Source: Parietaria judaica (taxonomy: Eukaryota > Streptophyta > Magnoliopsida > Rosales > Urticaceae). From it: a stretch of 64,000 bases of DNA. Each line of letters begins with the position of its first letter. Positions within the stretch are counted from its first letter, which is position 1. Below, in pieces: positions 29,423 to 39,245 of the stretch. The stretch covers positions 8,292,842 to 8,356,841 of the forward strand of contig OX940861.1 in assembly GCA_954871525.1 (NCBI GenBank), read 5' to 3'. The notes under the pieces are model-generated. The model ran no database searches. It saw only the letters and a program-made list of their open reading frames with translations, and was not told the origin of the DNA. The translations under genes and the position numbers were made by a program.

Positions 29423-31027
29423 TAGGGGTGTACATAAAAACCAAAAAACCAAATTGTGGGACCGAAAACCTTATTACCGAAGACCTTAAAGACTGAATAA
29501 TAGGGTTTGGGTCCATAAAACAAGGTCTTCGGTCCATTTGGACCGCATTGGGTCTTCGGTATTCGGTTTTAATTTTGAGAACCCGTACCGAAGACCCATT
29601 TGTACCGAAGACCCTATTTAAATATTAATTTTTATTTTATAATAAATTCATATAAAAATAAAGTAACTTTCATAATAAATTAATTTTATTTCTAGACATT
29701 TGTTTTCTTTCATGTTTTGTTTATGATTGTTTGGGATTTTAATGTTCGTAAAATTTGGTCTTTACTTGGGTTATTACGGTTATTCAACATCGTTAATAAA
29801 AGTCAATCAATCGTTTATTACAAATAGTTATTTTCTTGTAAGCAATAAATACGTTTGATTCATTATCTGTCATAAAAAATCATAAAGTACTATTGATGAA
29901 GATAAATTTTTACAATATATATTTTTACTAAAAATGAGAGTCTACTTAGGTCCAAAATCGAATTTAGGAGTCATAAATAAGGTTTTCGGTACAAACGGTT
30001 CTACCTCTAAATGATAGGGTCTTCGGTTTTCAATTTCAAAAAACCAAATAATAGGGTCCGAGTCTTTTTAAGTGTGAAACCGATACCGAAGACCCTATTG
30101 TACACCCTGTTGAGGGCGATTTTCACCGCCCTTTTCCAGTCACAGGAATAATCGAAAGAACACAATAATGATATGAACACGAATATTCCTGATTTATTAT
30201 ATTCGTAAAAAGGACTCGGTTTCTCCCGTTGATTAGCTGGACATTCGAAGTATGATGAACAAATACACGACGGCGCTCTCTAATCTCGATATATTTGGAT
30301 TACAATAGATCAGTACTCAAAAATACAAAGAAATCTCTTTAAGATTGGAGTTTCTTTCTCTAAAAACTAGCTTCTTTCTTCTGTGCAGATTTTTTCCTCC
30401 CTCTCTAAAAACTAGCTTCTTTCTTCTGTGCAGATTTTTTCCTCCCCCTCCTCTGAATGAGGCTTCTCTTGCCTTTTATAGAGTTTACATTAAGTCCTCT
30501 TCTCGGCTTTCCCGCTCTTTTTCTCTTTCATCATTCGTTTCCTAAAGTGATTTGAGGGAAGGCATGGCAGATTTCTGCTTTATGTCGCATCTGAGCAGAC
30601 TGTCATTTTGGGTAGGTGAGCCTCATTAAATGCACATTTCCTCAGCCGACATTTGGCCCTGCATGCCTCGTCGCTGACGCTTCTTATCGAGTGGGTAGGT
30701 CAGCTTCATTAAATGCACATCTCTTCAGCCGTCATTGGGCTCTGCGCCGATCATCATGACGAAATTCCTCGAGACGAGCGTGATGGGACGCTTCATCGTG
30801 GTTTGGCTCTTACGCTAACCATCCCTCCTCGTGGCTAGACCTCCTCGCGGATGATCCCCCTCGGGAATAATCCTCCTCGGATGAGGACCTCCTCGCGGAT
30901 GATCCCCCTCGGGAATAATCCTCCTCGGATGGGGACTTCCTCGCCTTCCCTCATGTCGTTTATGAACAAAACGACACGAGTTGTGTTGAAGATGGATTTG
31001 ACGAAATCCGACCTCAACACACCCCTA
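29423..31027. mobile_element. hAT-type MITE (about 690 bp) interrupted by a solo LTR
   Basis: The left end taggggtgtac and the right end (gtacaccccta, split by the LTR) are inverted. Flanks actactgg (29415-29422) and actaccgg (31028-31035) agree at 7 of 8 positions, as for hAT. Subterminal DNA repeats ccgaagaccc and gggtcttcggt. A second, inverted copy lies at about 61341-61999. No transposase. Confidence 0.82.
30108..31019 (-). mobile_element. Solo LTR, 912 bp, target duplication caccc
   Basis: Starts tgttgagggcg and ends gacctcaaca. The bases caccc occur at 30103-30107 and 31020-31024. It splits the right terminus of the hAT MITE, and removing it restores an uninterrupted hAT end. Two internal duplications: ctaaaaactagcttctttct at about 30360 and 30405, and an approximately 50-bp unit (cctcctcgcggatgatcccc) at about 30838 and 30888. 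A TATA-like sequence reads on the minus strand near 30475. The window's final bases (from 63742) start with the same tgttgagggcg. Confidence 0.82.
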
Positions 31028-31330
31028 ACTACCGGTATAAAAGTGCCTTGATTTACACATAGTTTTTTTAGGTAGCGATATTCCATCTCCAGCAATATTA
31101 TTGTAATATTGTAGGACATTTCTATTTAATTTATGACGTTGATATTTAATTTTCAAACAAACAATGGTTTTATTAACGAGACGCGAAATAAATTGCATAG
31201 CGATGTCACAAAATTGTCGGTAAGAAAATGCAAGCTTCAATGCTAGTATTTGTATCTACCAAACCAATTTAAAGCCCACTAACAATAAGCTTATTTTTAT
31301 CACGTTATATGTGTTATATATACATATAAT
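31028..31330. other. Spacer, nothing recognised
   Basis: AT-rich sequence between the hAT MITE and the miniature LTR element. No gene. Confidence 0.45.
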
Positions 31331-32363
31331 TGTATTAGTAGAATATTGTATAGTTTAGTGGTGTTTATATTTTTTTGAATTTTTATTGTTATTTTAGCTT
31401 TTTGTATTAGAGATGTAAATACTCGATTTCATCAATGAGAAAATTAACTTTTCCGACATTAGATTTCATGGTATCAGAGCTAGAAAGGGGGGAAAAGTTC
31501 AAAACCCTAACTTCCAAATTTGCCACCGCCGCTGTTCCTCCGCCGGACGTCCATATTTTGCTCTCTATCCAGTTATTTTCTAAATCGTGATTCTCACATC
31601 AGCACGTCTTCTCCGACGAGCTTTCTCTGGCAAAGCTTCTGGTAGAGCCTCTCAAGCTCGCGATTCTTAGGATTCACCAGATTTGTGCGCGACAATCTCT
31701 CCACCTTCAAATCTGAAGCTCTCAACCACCACCGCCTCTCATTCAGACGTCATTCTCTGACAGCCTCCACCGGGGTGCGCGCATATCCCTCTCCTGCATT
31801 TTCACTTAGTTCGCAGTTCCTCCACACTTTAGTTTACAAGCATGATCCTCATGTGACTGAGCTCTGCCATTGACACCAGATCTCTGCGATACTCCACAGC
31901 TTTGGAGTTCTCTTCTCCAGTAGCTACTACTTTGACCGTCATTCTGACGTGTATTTCCCCGGCGAGCTTTCAGCCACGCATCTTCTCTGCGCAACTCTTC
32001 TCCTCGCACGTCCTCTTCGACTTAGGCGAAGTTTTCCAGCTAGCCGCCTCTTCAATTCTTCCAAGATCGTTGTATCTCTGTTCGACTGCTTTAGCGAGCT
32101 TCAGTCCATCGCGTCTTTCTTCAGTGCTTGTCCCTCCGACTGTGGACATCCTCTCCAAAGCACTACCATGGAATTTTTTTGATGAAGTTAGTTCCAAACT
32201 TGGTTGTATATCATATACTACCAAGTTTGGGGGAGTGTAGAATATTGTATTATTTAGTGGTTTTATACTTTATGATACTTTTACCGTTATTTTAGCTACT
32301 TGTACTAGAGACGTAAGACCAGCTCCAATCGAGCTCTATACTGCACTCTATTTTAGAGTTGAA

Positions 32364-32911
32364 TGTCACGTCCCGCGCGTTCTCCATTCAAAAAGCCGCA
32401 CTACATGGAGGTTCGCAAGGGAAGGCTCCGGAATTCTCTAGAAGAACCTACATTATTCTTGAAGGATGGAGAAGGGTGTGGAGTATTCTAGAGTTCCCTA
32501 GAGTAGTTTAGAAAGTAATGGAGTCCTAGAGGATGGAGAGTGTTCTAGAGCATTCTAGGAAGTCCTAGTTATATGTCTTAGTTTCTAGACTTAGTAGAAT
32601 AGTGTGGAAAAGTCTAGAGGGTTAATCTTAGCCATTAGATTAGTTTAATCTTAGCCATTGATTGTAAACCATGGAGCCTATAAATAGGTGTGGCTCATTC
32701 ACTTGTAAAGTATCCAAGAAATCCAATTCTAAAGTTCTCTCACTAAAGTTCTCTCTCTAAACTAATCTCTCTTTGTCTTGTGTGAGTTTGAGTGTTCTTC
32801 AAAGGCTTTGCCTAGGGGATTCGGGGAAAGGCTGACTTAGTAACTCGGGGGAGTGAAGCTAAGTGCCGCACGGGGGCTTACGAGTTAGGGGAAAACTCTA
32901 AGCACGTGACA
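32364..32911 (+). repeat. 5' LTR of the pol-less chromovirus-type element
   Basis: 548 bp. Contains a repeated ctagag/ttctag word series and a TATA-like tataaatagg at about 32680, the probable promoter of the element. Matches 35082-35629. Confidence 0.9.
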
Positions 32912-32970
32912 GTTGGTATCAGAGCCGAGTCGAAGGGAAGCGTGGTGTTGAAGACCGAAGACTAGAAGAC

Positions 32971-35070
32971 ATGGCGGGAGATTCGTCAATGGTGGTGGAT
33001 GTTGCCAACGTTGGAGATGTGAGGCGTGAGGAGAACCGGAATCCAACAAAGTCCAAGAGGTCGTCTTCACGAGACGTGGTGAGCTCGTTACAAGATCGAC
33101 AGGGCAGGTTGGAGGATACCTTGGTGAACCACGACGAGGCTATAGAAGACTTGCGGGAGAAAGTCGAGGCCGTCGATCGTGATTGGGGTGGTGTCTTGGA
33201 GCTCGCGGGGAAGGAGCTCGAGAACAAGGTAAACACTTCACTTTCTGCCATTCACGAGCTTCTTCTTTCCATTCAAGAAGACGTGAGCGTTCTCAAGGGG
33301 GAGATGGAGAAAGTGAAGGAAGATTGGGCATTCTGCAAGAAGGCGGTGGCCGGGGGAGCTGCCCACGCATCGGCAAGTGTAGAAGTGCACAAACCGAAGC
33401 AATATGGTGGAGAGCGGAATGGCCGGGAGTTGGACAACTTCTTGCTCGGCATGGAGTTGTATTTCGAAGCTCTCAACATGACGGACGAGGCATTAAAGTT
33501 GCGGACGGTGCCTCTTTTCTTGAAGGACACCGCATTGGTGTGGTGGAAAAGGAAGCGTGTCGAGAAGGAGCGGGGCTCGTGTACGATCGACACTTGGGAA
33601 GATTTTCGGCGCGAGATCAAGGCGCAATTCTACCCAAGTAACACTCAAGAGGAGTCATGGTGCAAGCTCCGTCACCTTCGACACAATGCATCGATACGGG
33701 AGTACATCCGAGTGTTCCAAGAGTTGTTGTTGGAGCTACCCGAATATCCGGAGAAGGACTCTTTTCTCTCATTCATGGATGGACTTCAACCGTGGGCTAA
33801 GCAAGAGTTGCGGAGGCGTGGAGTGATGACGCTATCGGCCGCAATTGCTGCCGCGGACGGCTTGGAGGATTATGGGAGGAAGGACGAATCAAGGATAGTT
33901 CTCGACGAGGAGGACACGGATGAAGGTAGCAAGCCTATCACTCAAGGGAACAAGGATGCGGGGAAGTCACAAGGCGAAAGATGGAAAAAGGGTGAGTCTC
34001 CGAAACCTAGATCCATTAAGTGTTTCCTTTGTGACGGACCACACATAGTTCGGGAGTGCCCAAGCCGGACCAAGCTTGCTGCACTAGTGGAGAGTAGCGA
34101 AGAAAAGGCGGAGGAAGAAGAGCATGCGAGGATGGGATCGCTGCGGCTTCTTGGTGCCCTCGAGACGGACGTCGGAGGCACACGCACGAAGAGGGGATCC
34201 ATGTACGTGGGAGCAAACGTTGCGGGGAAGCAATTTAAGGCTCTAGTGGATTCTGGCGCTACCAACAACTTCATCAAAGCCGACATCGCGAGGAAGCTAG
34301 GCCTTTCGGTGAAGAAGGTCAAGGGAGCTGTCAAGGCGGTGAACTCGGAGGCTTTGGCGATTGAAGGGGTGACCACGGCCAAGACGGACGTTGGCAAGTG
34401 GAAGGGTGAGGTGCAATACACGGTCATCACGATGGACGACTACGATGTTGTGCTCGGGTTGGATTGGCAGGATGAGGTAAAAGCTTGTCTCATGCCTTAT
34501 GCCGATTCACTTATGATATTGGACGAGTCATTTCCATGCACGGTTCCGGTGTCGAGGAGGACAAGGACCGGACCAATACCCTTGTCCGCAATGCAAGTAC
34601 GCAAAGGGCCAAGGAAGGAGGAGGCGACGAGATTTGCCGCTTTGAGGGAATATGGGGAAGAACGACGCAAGGAGAATACGAAGCCAAAGGAGTGTGGCAA
34701 AGTATTGGCGGAGTTCAAAGAGGAGAAGTCCCCGGAAGTCCCAAAGGAGCCTCCGCGTACTCAAGAGGTGGACAACAAGATGGACATAGAGCGCGACTAC
34801 AAAGCAGCGAAGAAGATAAAGAAACGGCCGCGTTCCGAGGCAAGGAACGGGAAGGAGAAGTCGGAAAAACCTTGCGAGAAGGAACTCAGGGAGATCCTTG
34901 CAGATCGTATCACTCGGAGGAGGGGCGTTCCAAGCTACAAGGAGTACTTGATCAAGTGGAAGGGGGCACCCGAGTCGGAAGCAAGTTGGGAAAACGCCAA
35001 TGACTTAGTGCAGTTCAAGGATCAAGTGGAGCGCTACGAGCAAGGAGCAACGAGGGCGTTGCTCGAATAG
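32971..35070 (+). CDS. Gag-aspartic protease-chromodomain polyprotein (no RT/RH/INT)
   Basis: A 699-residue ORF. It has an N-terminal coiled coil (about 35-120), a Ty3-type retrotransposon Gag domain (about 145-280, with FLKDTALVWWK and DFRREIKAQFYP), a compact zinc knuckle CFLCDGPHIVREC (351-363, CX2CX3HX4C, one residue shorter than usual), and a retropepsin-like aspartic protease with LVDSGATNNFI (Asp427) and VVLGLDWQ. A Lys/Glu-rich linker (about 540-640) leads to a C-terminal chromodomain, EYLIKWKGAPESEASWE (657-673). In an autonomous chromovirus the reverse transcriptase, RNase H and integrase would lie between protease and chromodomain. Here the frame runs straight through without them. 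The product could form particles and perhaps bind chromatin, but cannot copy RNA alone. Confidence 0.9.
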   Translation: MAGDSSMVVDVANVGDVRREENRNPTKSKRSSSRDVVSSLQDRQGRLEDTLVNHDEAIEDLREKVEAVDRDWGGVLELAGKELENKVNTSLSAIHELLLSIQEDVSVLKGEMEKVKEDWAFCKKAVAGGAAHASASVEVHKPKQYGGERNGRELDNFLLGMELYFEALNMTDEALKLRTVPLFLKDTALVWWKRKRVEKERGSCTIDTWEDFRREIKAQFYPSNTQEESWCKLRHLRHNASIREYIRVFQELLLELPEYPEKDSFLSFMDGLQPWAKQELRRRGVMTLSAAIAAADGLEDYGRKDESRIVLDEEDTDEGSKPITQGNKDAGKSQGERWKKGESPKPRSIKCFLCDGPHIVRECPSRTKLAALVESSEEKAEEEEHARMGSLRLLGALETDVGGTRTKRGSMYVGANVAGKQFKALVDSGATNNFIKADIARKLGLSVKKVKGAVKAVNSEALAIEGVTTAKTDVGKWKGEVQYTVITMDDYDVVLGLDWQDEVKACLMPYADSLMILDESFPCTVPVSRRTRTGPIPLSAMQVRKGPRKEEATRFAALREYGEERRKENTKPKECGKVLAEFKEEKSPEVPKEPPRTQEVDNKMDIERDYKAAKKIKKRPRSEARNGKEKSEKPCEKELREILADRITRRRGVPSYKEYLIKWKGAPESEASWENANDLVQFKDQVERYEQGATRALLE

Positions 35071-35081
35071 GTGGGGGAGGA

Positions 35082-35629
35082 TGTCACGTCCCGCGCGTTC
35101 TCCATTCAAAAAGCCGCACTACATGGAGGTTCGCAAGGGAAGGCTCCGGAATTCTCTAGAAGAACCTACATTATTCTTGAAGGATGGAGAAGGGTGTGGA
35201 GTATTCTAGAGTTCCCTAGAGTAGTTTAGAAAGTAATGGAGTCCTAGAGGATGGAGAGTGTTCTAGAGCATTCTAGGAAGTCCTAGTTATATGTCTTAGT
35301 TTCTAGACTTAGTAGAATAGTGTGGAAAAGTCTAGAGGGTTAATCTTAGCCATTAGATTAGTTTAATCTTAGCCATTGATTGTAAACCATGGAGCCTATA
35401 AATAGGTGTGGCTCATTCACTTGTAAAGTATCCAAGAAATCCAATTCTAAAGTTCTCTCACTAAAGTTCTCTCTCTAAACTAATCTCTCTTTGTCTTGTG
35501 TGAGTTTGAGTGTTCTTCAAAGGCTTTGCCTAGGGGATTCGGGGAAAGGCTGACTTAGTAACTCGGGGGAGTGAAGCTAAGTGCCGCACGGGGGCTTACG
35601 AGTTAGGGAAAAACTCTAAGCACGTGACA
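35082..35629 (+). repeat. 3' LTR of the pol-less chromovirus-type element
   Basis: 548 bp, near-identical to the 5' LTR. Preceded by a ggtgggggagga purine tract and followed by the tgaa flank. Confidence 0.9.
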
Positions 35630-36321
35630 TGAAGCTCCAATGGAGCTGTATACTGCACGCTATAATAGCGTGAAAGTCATTCGATGAACAGTGTCGCGCT
35701 ATATGTAGCGCGGCACTGTTCATTGCACCATTAATTATTATTATTTTGCTTTTTGGTCCCTCAAATCTCTTATATTTATATAAATGTTTAAAGTTCATAA
35801 AATTATTTAATATTTACCCTCAATATTATTTATAAAAAAAAAATATTTGTCTAAAAAATTACTTACGGTAGGCAAAAGTATTTAATTTATAAGCATATGT
35901 TATTTTCCATAATCTAAACACTTAATTGTGTTGTATTGTATTTTATTTTTTTGTTGAAATTTTTATTAAATAAAATTTTCTTTTATTTAATTTGTACCTA
36001 TATCTATATTTATAATTAATTGATATAGTAATAATTTACTCATTATCATAATTCTTCTAAAGTATCTAATTAGTAATAATAATAAAAATATAGGGGTATA
36101 TATATAATTAAGAGACAAAGAAAATAAAATAGAGTGAATAATAGAGTGAGAAATAGAGTTTGGTTGGAGAGAAATCATTGTTACTCAATAATAGAGTGAG
36201 AAATAGAGTGATCGGTTGGAGATGACCTAAATACTCAATTTAGAAATTAACTTTTCCCACGTTAGCTTTCAATATGCGTATGTATATTTTAGACCATGAG
36301 TAGAGATATTTATGAAAACTG

Positions 36322-36367
<46 letters not shown>

Positions 36368-36378
36368 CCTATTCAAAC

Positions 36379-36708
36379 TAGGGGTGCAAATAATACCCGG
36401 AAACCGGATAATTATCCGAATCCGTATTTGGATTTAAAATCCGTATCCGAATCCGAATCCGGATACGGGTACCGGGTATTAAAAGTTAAAAAACCGGGTA
36501 CCCGGTACCCGATTTAATTACCCTGTTTATTTTAATTTTTTATTTTTTATGTTAATTTCTTAGGGTTTGTTTAGGGTTTCCAATAGATACCCGGATTTCG
36601 GATACCAGATCCGGGTATCAATTTTTGGATACCCGGATTCAGGATCCAGGTACCGGGTACCGGGTACTTCAAAAAAACCGGGTACCCTACCACCAGGTTT
36701 CACCCCTA
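36379..36708. mobile_element. hAT-type MITE, 330 bp, built of ccgggtac words
   Basis: Ends taggggtgcaaa and tttcaccccta are inverted. An exact 8-bp duplication, attcaaac, lies at 36371-36378 and 36709-36716. Most of the element consists of ccggata/ccgggtac repeats in both orientations. No coding capacity. It follows a (TA)n microsatellite at about 36327-36362. Confidence 0.88.
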
Positions 36709-36716
36709 ATTCAAAC

Positions 36717-37901
36717 AAACAAAATCACTTTGATATTATCTCCTTTTAGTCTTTCCATACACATTCTTTTTGGTGCATCGTAGACCCTTAACTTCAAATG
36801 TTAATATCACTGACTGCACTATTTACAAAAAGACTTCCTGAATCACTATTACAAATAATTTTTTAATACTATTTTTTAACGTATAAGAGCAATATATTAC
36901 GTTTCAAAATACATGAGATGAGACACTGTTGCAAAGATCTATAATTTAAAGAGGAAACTCAAAACTCACAATTTTTTAATGTGACTTCTCAGATCTACTT
37001 TTCTAATATATTCCAATTAAAGAAAACTAAGCCATTGTCGTATTAGTACTCTAATTAGTGAGGATATATCTCCTAGATTATATATAGCTTATGAGTTATG
37101 ACTCTGTCTGATCATAAGTCAAGCCACTTTTTTTCTTTTTTAGGTAAATAAGAAGAATAAATATTTGTTTGATTGTGTCAAACGGAGTGACGACAATTTT
37201 GCTAATATTTCAAATGACAGGGACTAAAGTGAGACGTCAGAACTCAGAATGGCCAACGTGGTTATGTAATAATCAAGTAATATCAATCAACACAAAAAAG
37301 GGCCATCCATTTATTTATATGTTTTCTTTTCATCATTAAATAAATAAAAGCATCTTCCTTGGAGATCGTGTAGTATATTCGTATTTTCCACAGAAAAAGA
37401 AATTAACATTTCTAATTACACAAAAGGGTAAAAAGTGTGAAAACAAAAAGAGCACATGCTTTTCAGAGTTCAAAATGAGAGCCACGTCACTTGGTCTCTA
37501 ATAATCCAAACAAGAATGAAATTCACATGAACCAACTGGCAAACGACAATGGACCCAATGGCAAGCCAAGAGGTAATAAATTAATCAATCGAGATTTAAA
37601 ACTGAGTAAATAAATAAATAAATAAATAATTGTGATATTTCTCGTCTCTACACGACGACGACGCTTATTCATTCTCCATTGTCTTTCCGCCAAGCAAATT
37701 GCCGAGCTGGAAATCTGTGATGATATCCCATATCTCATTCTAAGTTTTCAGTTGTTCAAAACTGCCCCGCTTTTCTTATTTTCTTTCAGAAACACCCCTC
37801 GCTTCAGTCCTCACTCTCTTCAAAAACGCCCAATTCGTTCCTCTCTTTCTCAGATCCATCCATTACTCTCTCTCTCTCTCTCTCTGCGCTCGGCTTCAAC
37901 A
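36717..37901. other. Upstream region of SLD copy 3
   Basis: No gene in the left part. From about 37629 the sequence matches the upstream region of SLD copy 2, ending in a CT-rich leader with a (CT)n run before the ATG. An 80-codon reading frame stays open in frame with the SLD ORF from 37632, but it is not conserved and is most likely leader. Confidence 0.55.
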
Positions 37902-39245
37902 ATGGCGGACACGAAGAAGTACATTTCGCAGGAAGAGCTCGCGGCCCATAACAAGCCCGGCGATCTCTGGATCTCCATCCACGGCAAGATCTACGATGTT
38001 TCAGAGTGGGCCAATCGCCATCCCGGCGGCGAGCTTCCGCTCCTCAGCCTCGCCGGGAAGGAAGCCACCGACGCCTTCGTCGCCTACCACGCCGGCCACG
38101 TGTGGCAGTACCTGGACCAGTTCCACACCGGCTTCCACCTCGCCGGCTACGCCGTCTCCGACGTCTCCCGCGACTACCGCAACCTGGCCGGCCACTTCAC
38201 CAAGATCGGCCTCTTCGACCAGAAAGGCCACGTCACGCTGCTCACCTTCTGCGCCATTGTGCTGATGTTCGCCGCTTCTGTGTACGGCGTCGTCTGCTCC
38301 GACAGCACGCTCGTGCACATGGCCGCCGGCGCGCTGATGGGGTTCTTGTGGATTCAGAGCGGTTGGATTGGCCACGACTCGGGGCATTACCGGGTGATGA
38401 CGACGCGCGGGTACAACCGGTTCGTCCAGGTCCTCACCGGGAACTGCCTCGCCGGGATCAGCATTGAGTGGTGGAAGTGGAACCACAACGCGCACCACAT
38501 CTCCTGCAACAGCCTGGATTTCGACCCTGATGTGCAGCACATGCCGTTCTTCGCCATCTCGTCGAAGTTCTTCGCCTCGCTCCGGTCCTGCTTCTACGAG
38601 AGGATGATGAACTTCGACGCCGCCTCTCGCTTCCTCGTGAGCTACCAGCACTGGACTTTCTACCCCGTCATGTGCCTCGCCAGGCTCAACCTCTTCGGCC
38701 AGTCCTTCGCTCTGCTCTTCTCCAGCCGGAAAGTTCCCAATCGCGGCCAGGAGATCCTCGGGCTCGCTACGTTCTGGATTTGGTACCCTCTGCTAGTCTC
38801 CTACCTCCCGAGTTGGAGCGAGAGAGCCATGTTCGTCTTGCTCAGCTTCTCCGTTACCGGCATTCAACACGTCCAGTTCACGCTTAACCACTTCTCGTCC
38901 AGCGTCTACTTGGGACCGCCCAACGGCAACGACTGGTTCGAGAAGCAGACGGAAGGGACGCTCAACATCGGGTGCCCCTCGTGGATGGACTGGTTCCACG
39001 GCGGGCTGCAGTTCCAGATAGAGCACCACCTCTTCCCTCGGATGCCTCGCTGCCAGCTGAGGAATGTCTCGCCATTCGTGGTCGAGCTCTGCAAGAAGCA
39101 CAACCTGCCGTACAACAGCGCGTCGTTCCTCAAGGCCAACATCATGACGGTAAACACTCTGAGAGCCGCCGCTCTCCAGGCGCGCGACCTCACAAACCCC
39201 ATCCCGAAGAACTTGGTTTGGGAGGCCGTCAAGACCCACGGGTGA
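37902..39245 (+). CDS. SLD3: Sphingolipid Delta8 long-chain-base desaturase, copy 3
   Basis: Intact 447-residue, intronless front-end desaturase with fused cytochrome b5, the same predicted reaction as copy 1 (Delta8 desaturation of sphingoid bases in the ER). It carries HPGG near residue 40, HDSGH, HNAHH and QIEHH. I place the start at 37902 (MADTKKYIS), which matches the other copies and follows a CT-rich leader; the in-frame extension upstream is not conserved. It differs from copy 1 around the second box (SIEWWKWNHNAHHISC against SIGWWRWNHNAHHIAC) and in the loop before it (NRFVQVLTGNCLAG against NHFLHIFIGNLSG), so substrate preference or cis/trans outcome could differ. It shares leader and promoter blocks with copy 2, pointing to a more recent common origin with that copy. 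Confidence 0.95.
   Translation: MADTKKYISQEELAAHNKPGDLWISIHGKIYDVSEWANRHPGGELPLLSLAGKEATDAFVAYHAGHVWQYLDQFHTGFHLAGYAVSDVSRDYRNLAGHFTKIGLFDQKGHVTLLTFCAIVLMFAASVYGVVCSDSTLVHMAAGALMGFLWIQSGWIGHDSGHYRVMTTRGYNRFVQVLTGNCLAGISIEWWKWNHNAHHISCNSLDFDPDVQHMPFFAISSKFFASLRSCFYERMMNFDAASRFLVSYQHWTFYPVMCLARLNLFGQSFALLFSSRKVPNRGQEILGLATFWIWYPLLVSYLPSWSERAMFVLLSFSVTGIQHVQFTLNHFSSSVYLGPPNGNDWFEKQTEGTLNIGCPSWMDWFHGGLQFQIEHHLFPRMPRCQLRNVSPFVVELCKKHNLPYNSASFLKANIMTVNTLRAAALQARDLTNPIPKNLVWEAVKTHG

Larger units (their letters stand above)
32364..35629 (+). mobile_element. Pol-less Ty3/chromovirus-type LTR retrotransposon, 3266 bp
   Basis: Two 548-bp LTRs (32364-32911 and 35082-35629) begin tgtcacgtcccg and end cacgtgaca. 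By eye they differ at one position near the 3' end (aggggaaaac against agggaaaaac). A primer-binding site ttggtatcagagcc follows the 5' LTR and the purine tract ggtgggggagga precedes the 3' LTR. Four bases, tgaa, flank both sides. The sole ORF is Gag-protease-chromodomain. LTR identity implies very recent insertion although reverse transcriptase and integrase are missing, so replication in trans is inferred. Confidence 0.9.
32317..36227. mobile_element. PIF/Harbinger-like MITE (645 bp without insert) hosting an LTR element
   Basis: The left end gaccagctccaatcgagctc and the right end (revcomp ggtcatctccaaccgatcac) are terminal inverted repeats. Three bases, taa, flank both ends (32314-32316 and 36228-36230), the TWA-type duplication of PIF/Harbinger. 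The 5' LTR of the host element has gtaaatactc with a single taa at the same point, confirming the empty site. It has no transposase and is interrupted by the chromovirus-type element at 32364-35629. Confidence 0.8.
31331..36271 (+). mobile_element. Miniature LTR retrotransposon (TRIM-like), 3' LTR split by later insertions
   Basis: A 138-bp 5' LTR (31331-31468, tgta to ttca) is followed directly by a tRNA-iMet primer-binding site tggtatcagagc (31469-31480). A polypurine tract tttgggggag (32226-32235) precedes the 3' LTR, which starts at 32236, is interrupted at 32317-36227 and ends at 36271. The two LTRs align through gttattttagct, gtaaatactc and attaacttttcc. The 767-bp interior carries no Gag or Pol domain. 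Flanking target duplication is not clear. The intact 5' LTR shows what the 3' LTR looked like before it was hit. Confidence 0.78.

Noticed and set aside
33183..33641. Alternative 152-codon ORF within the Gag-protease-chromodomain gene
   Set aside because: Out of frame with recognised Gag and protease motifs and without any domain of its own.
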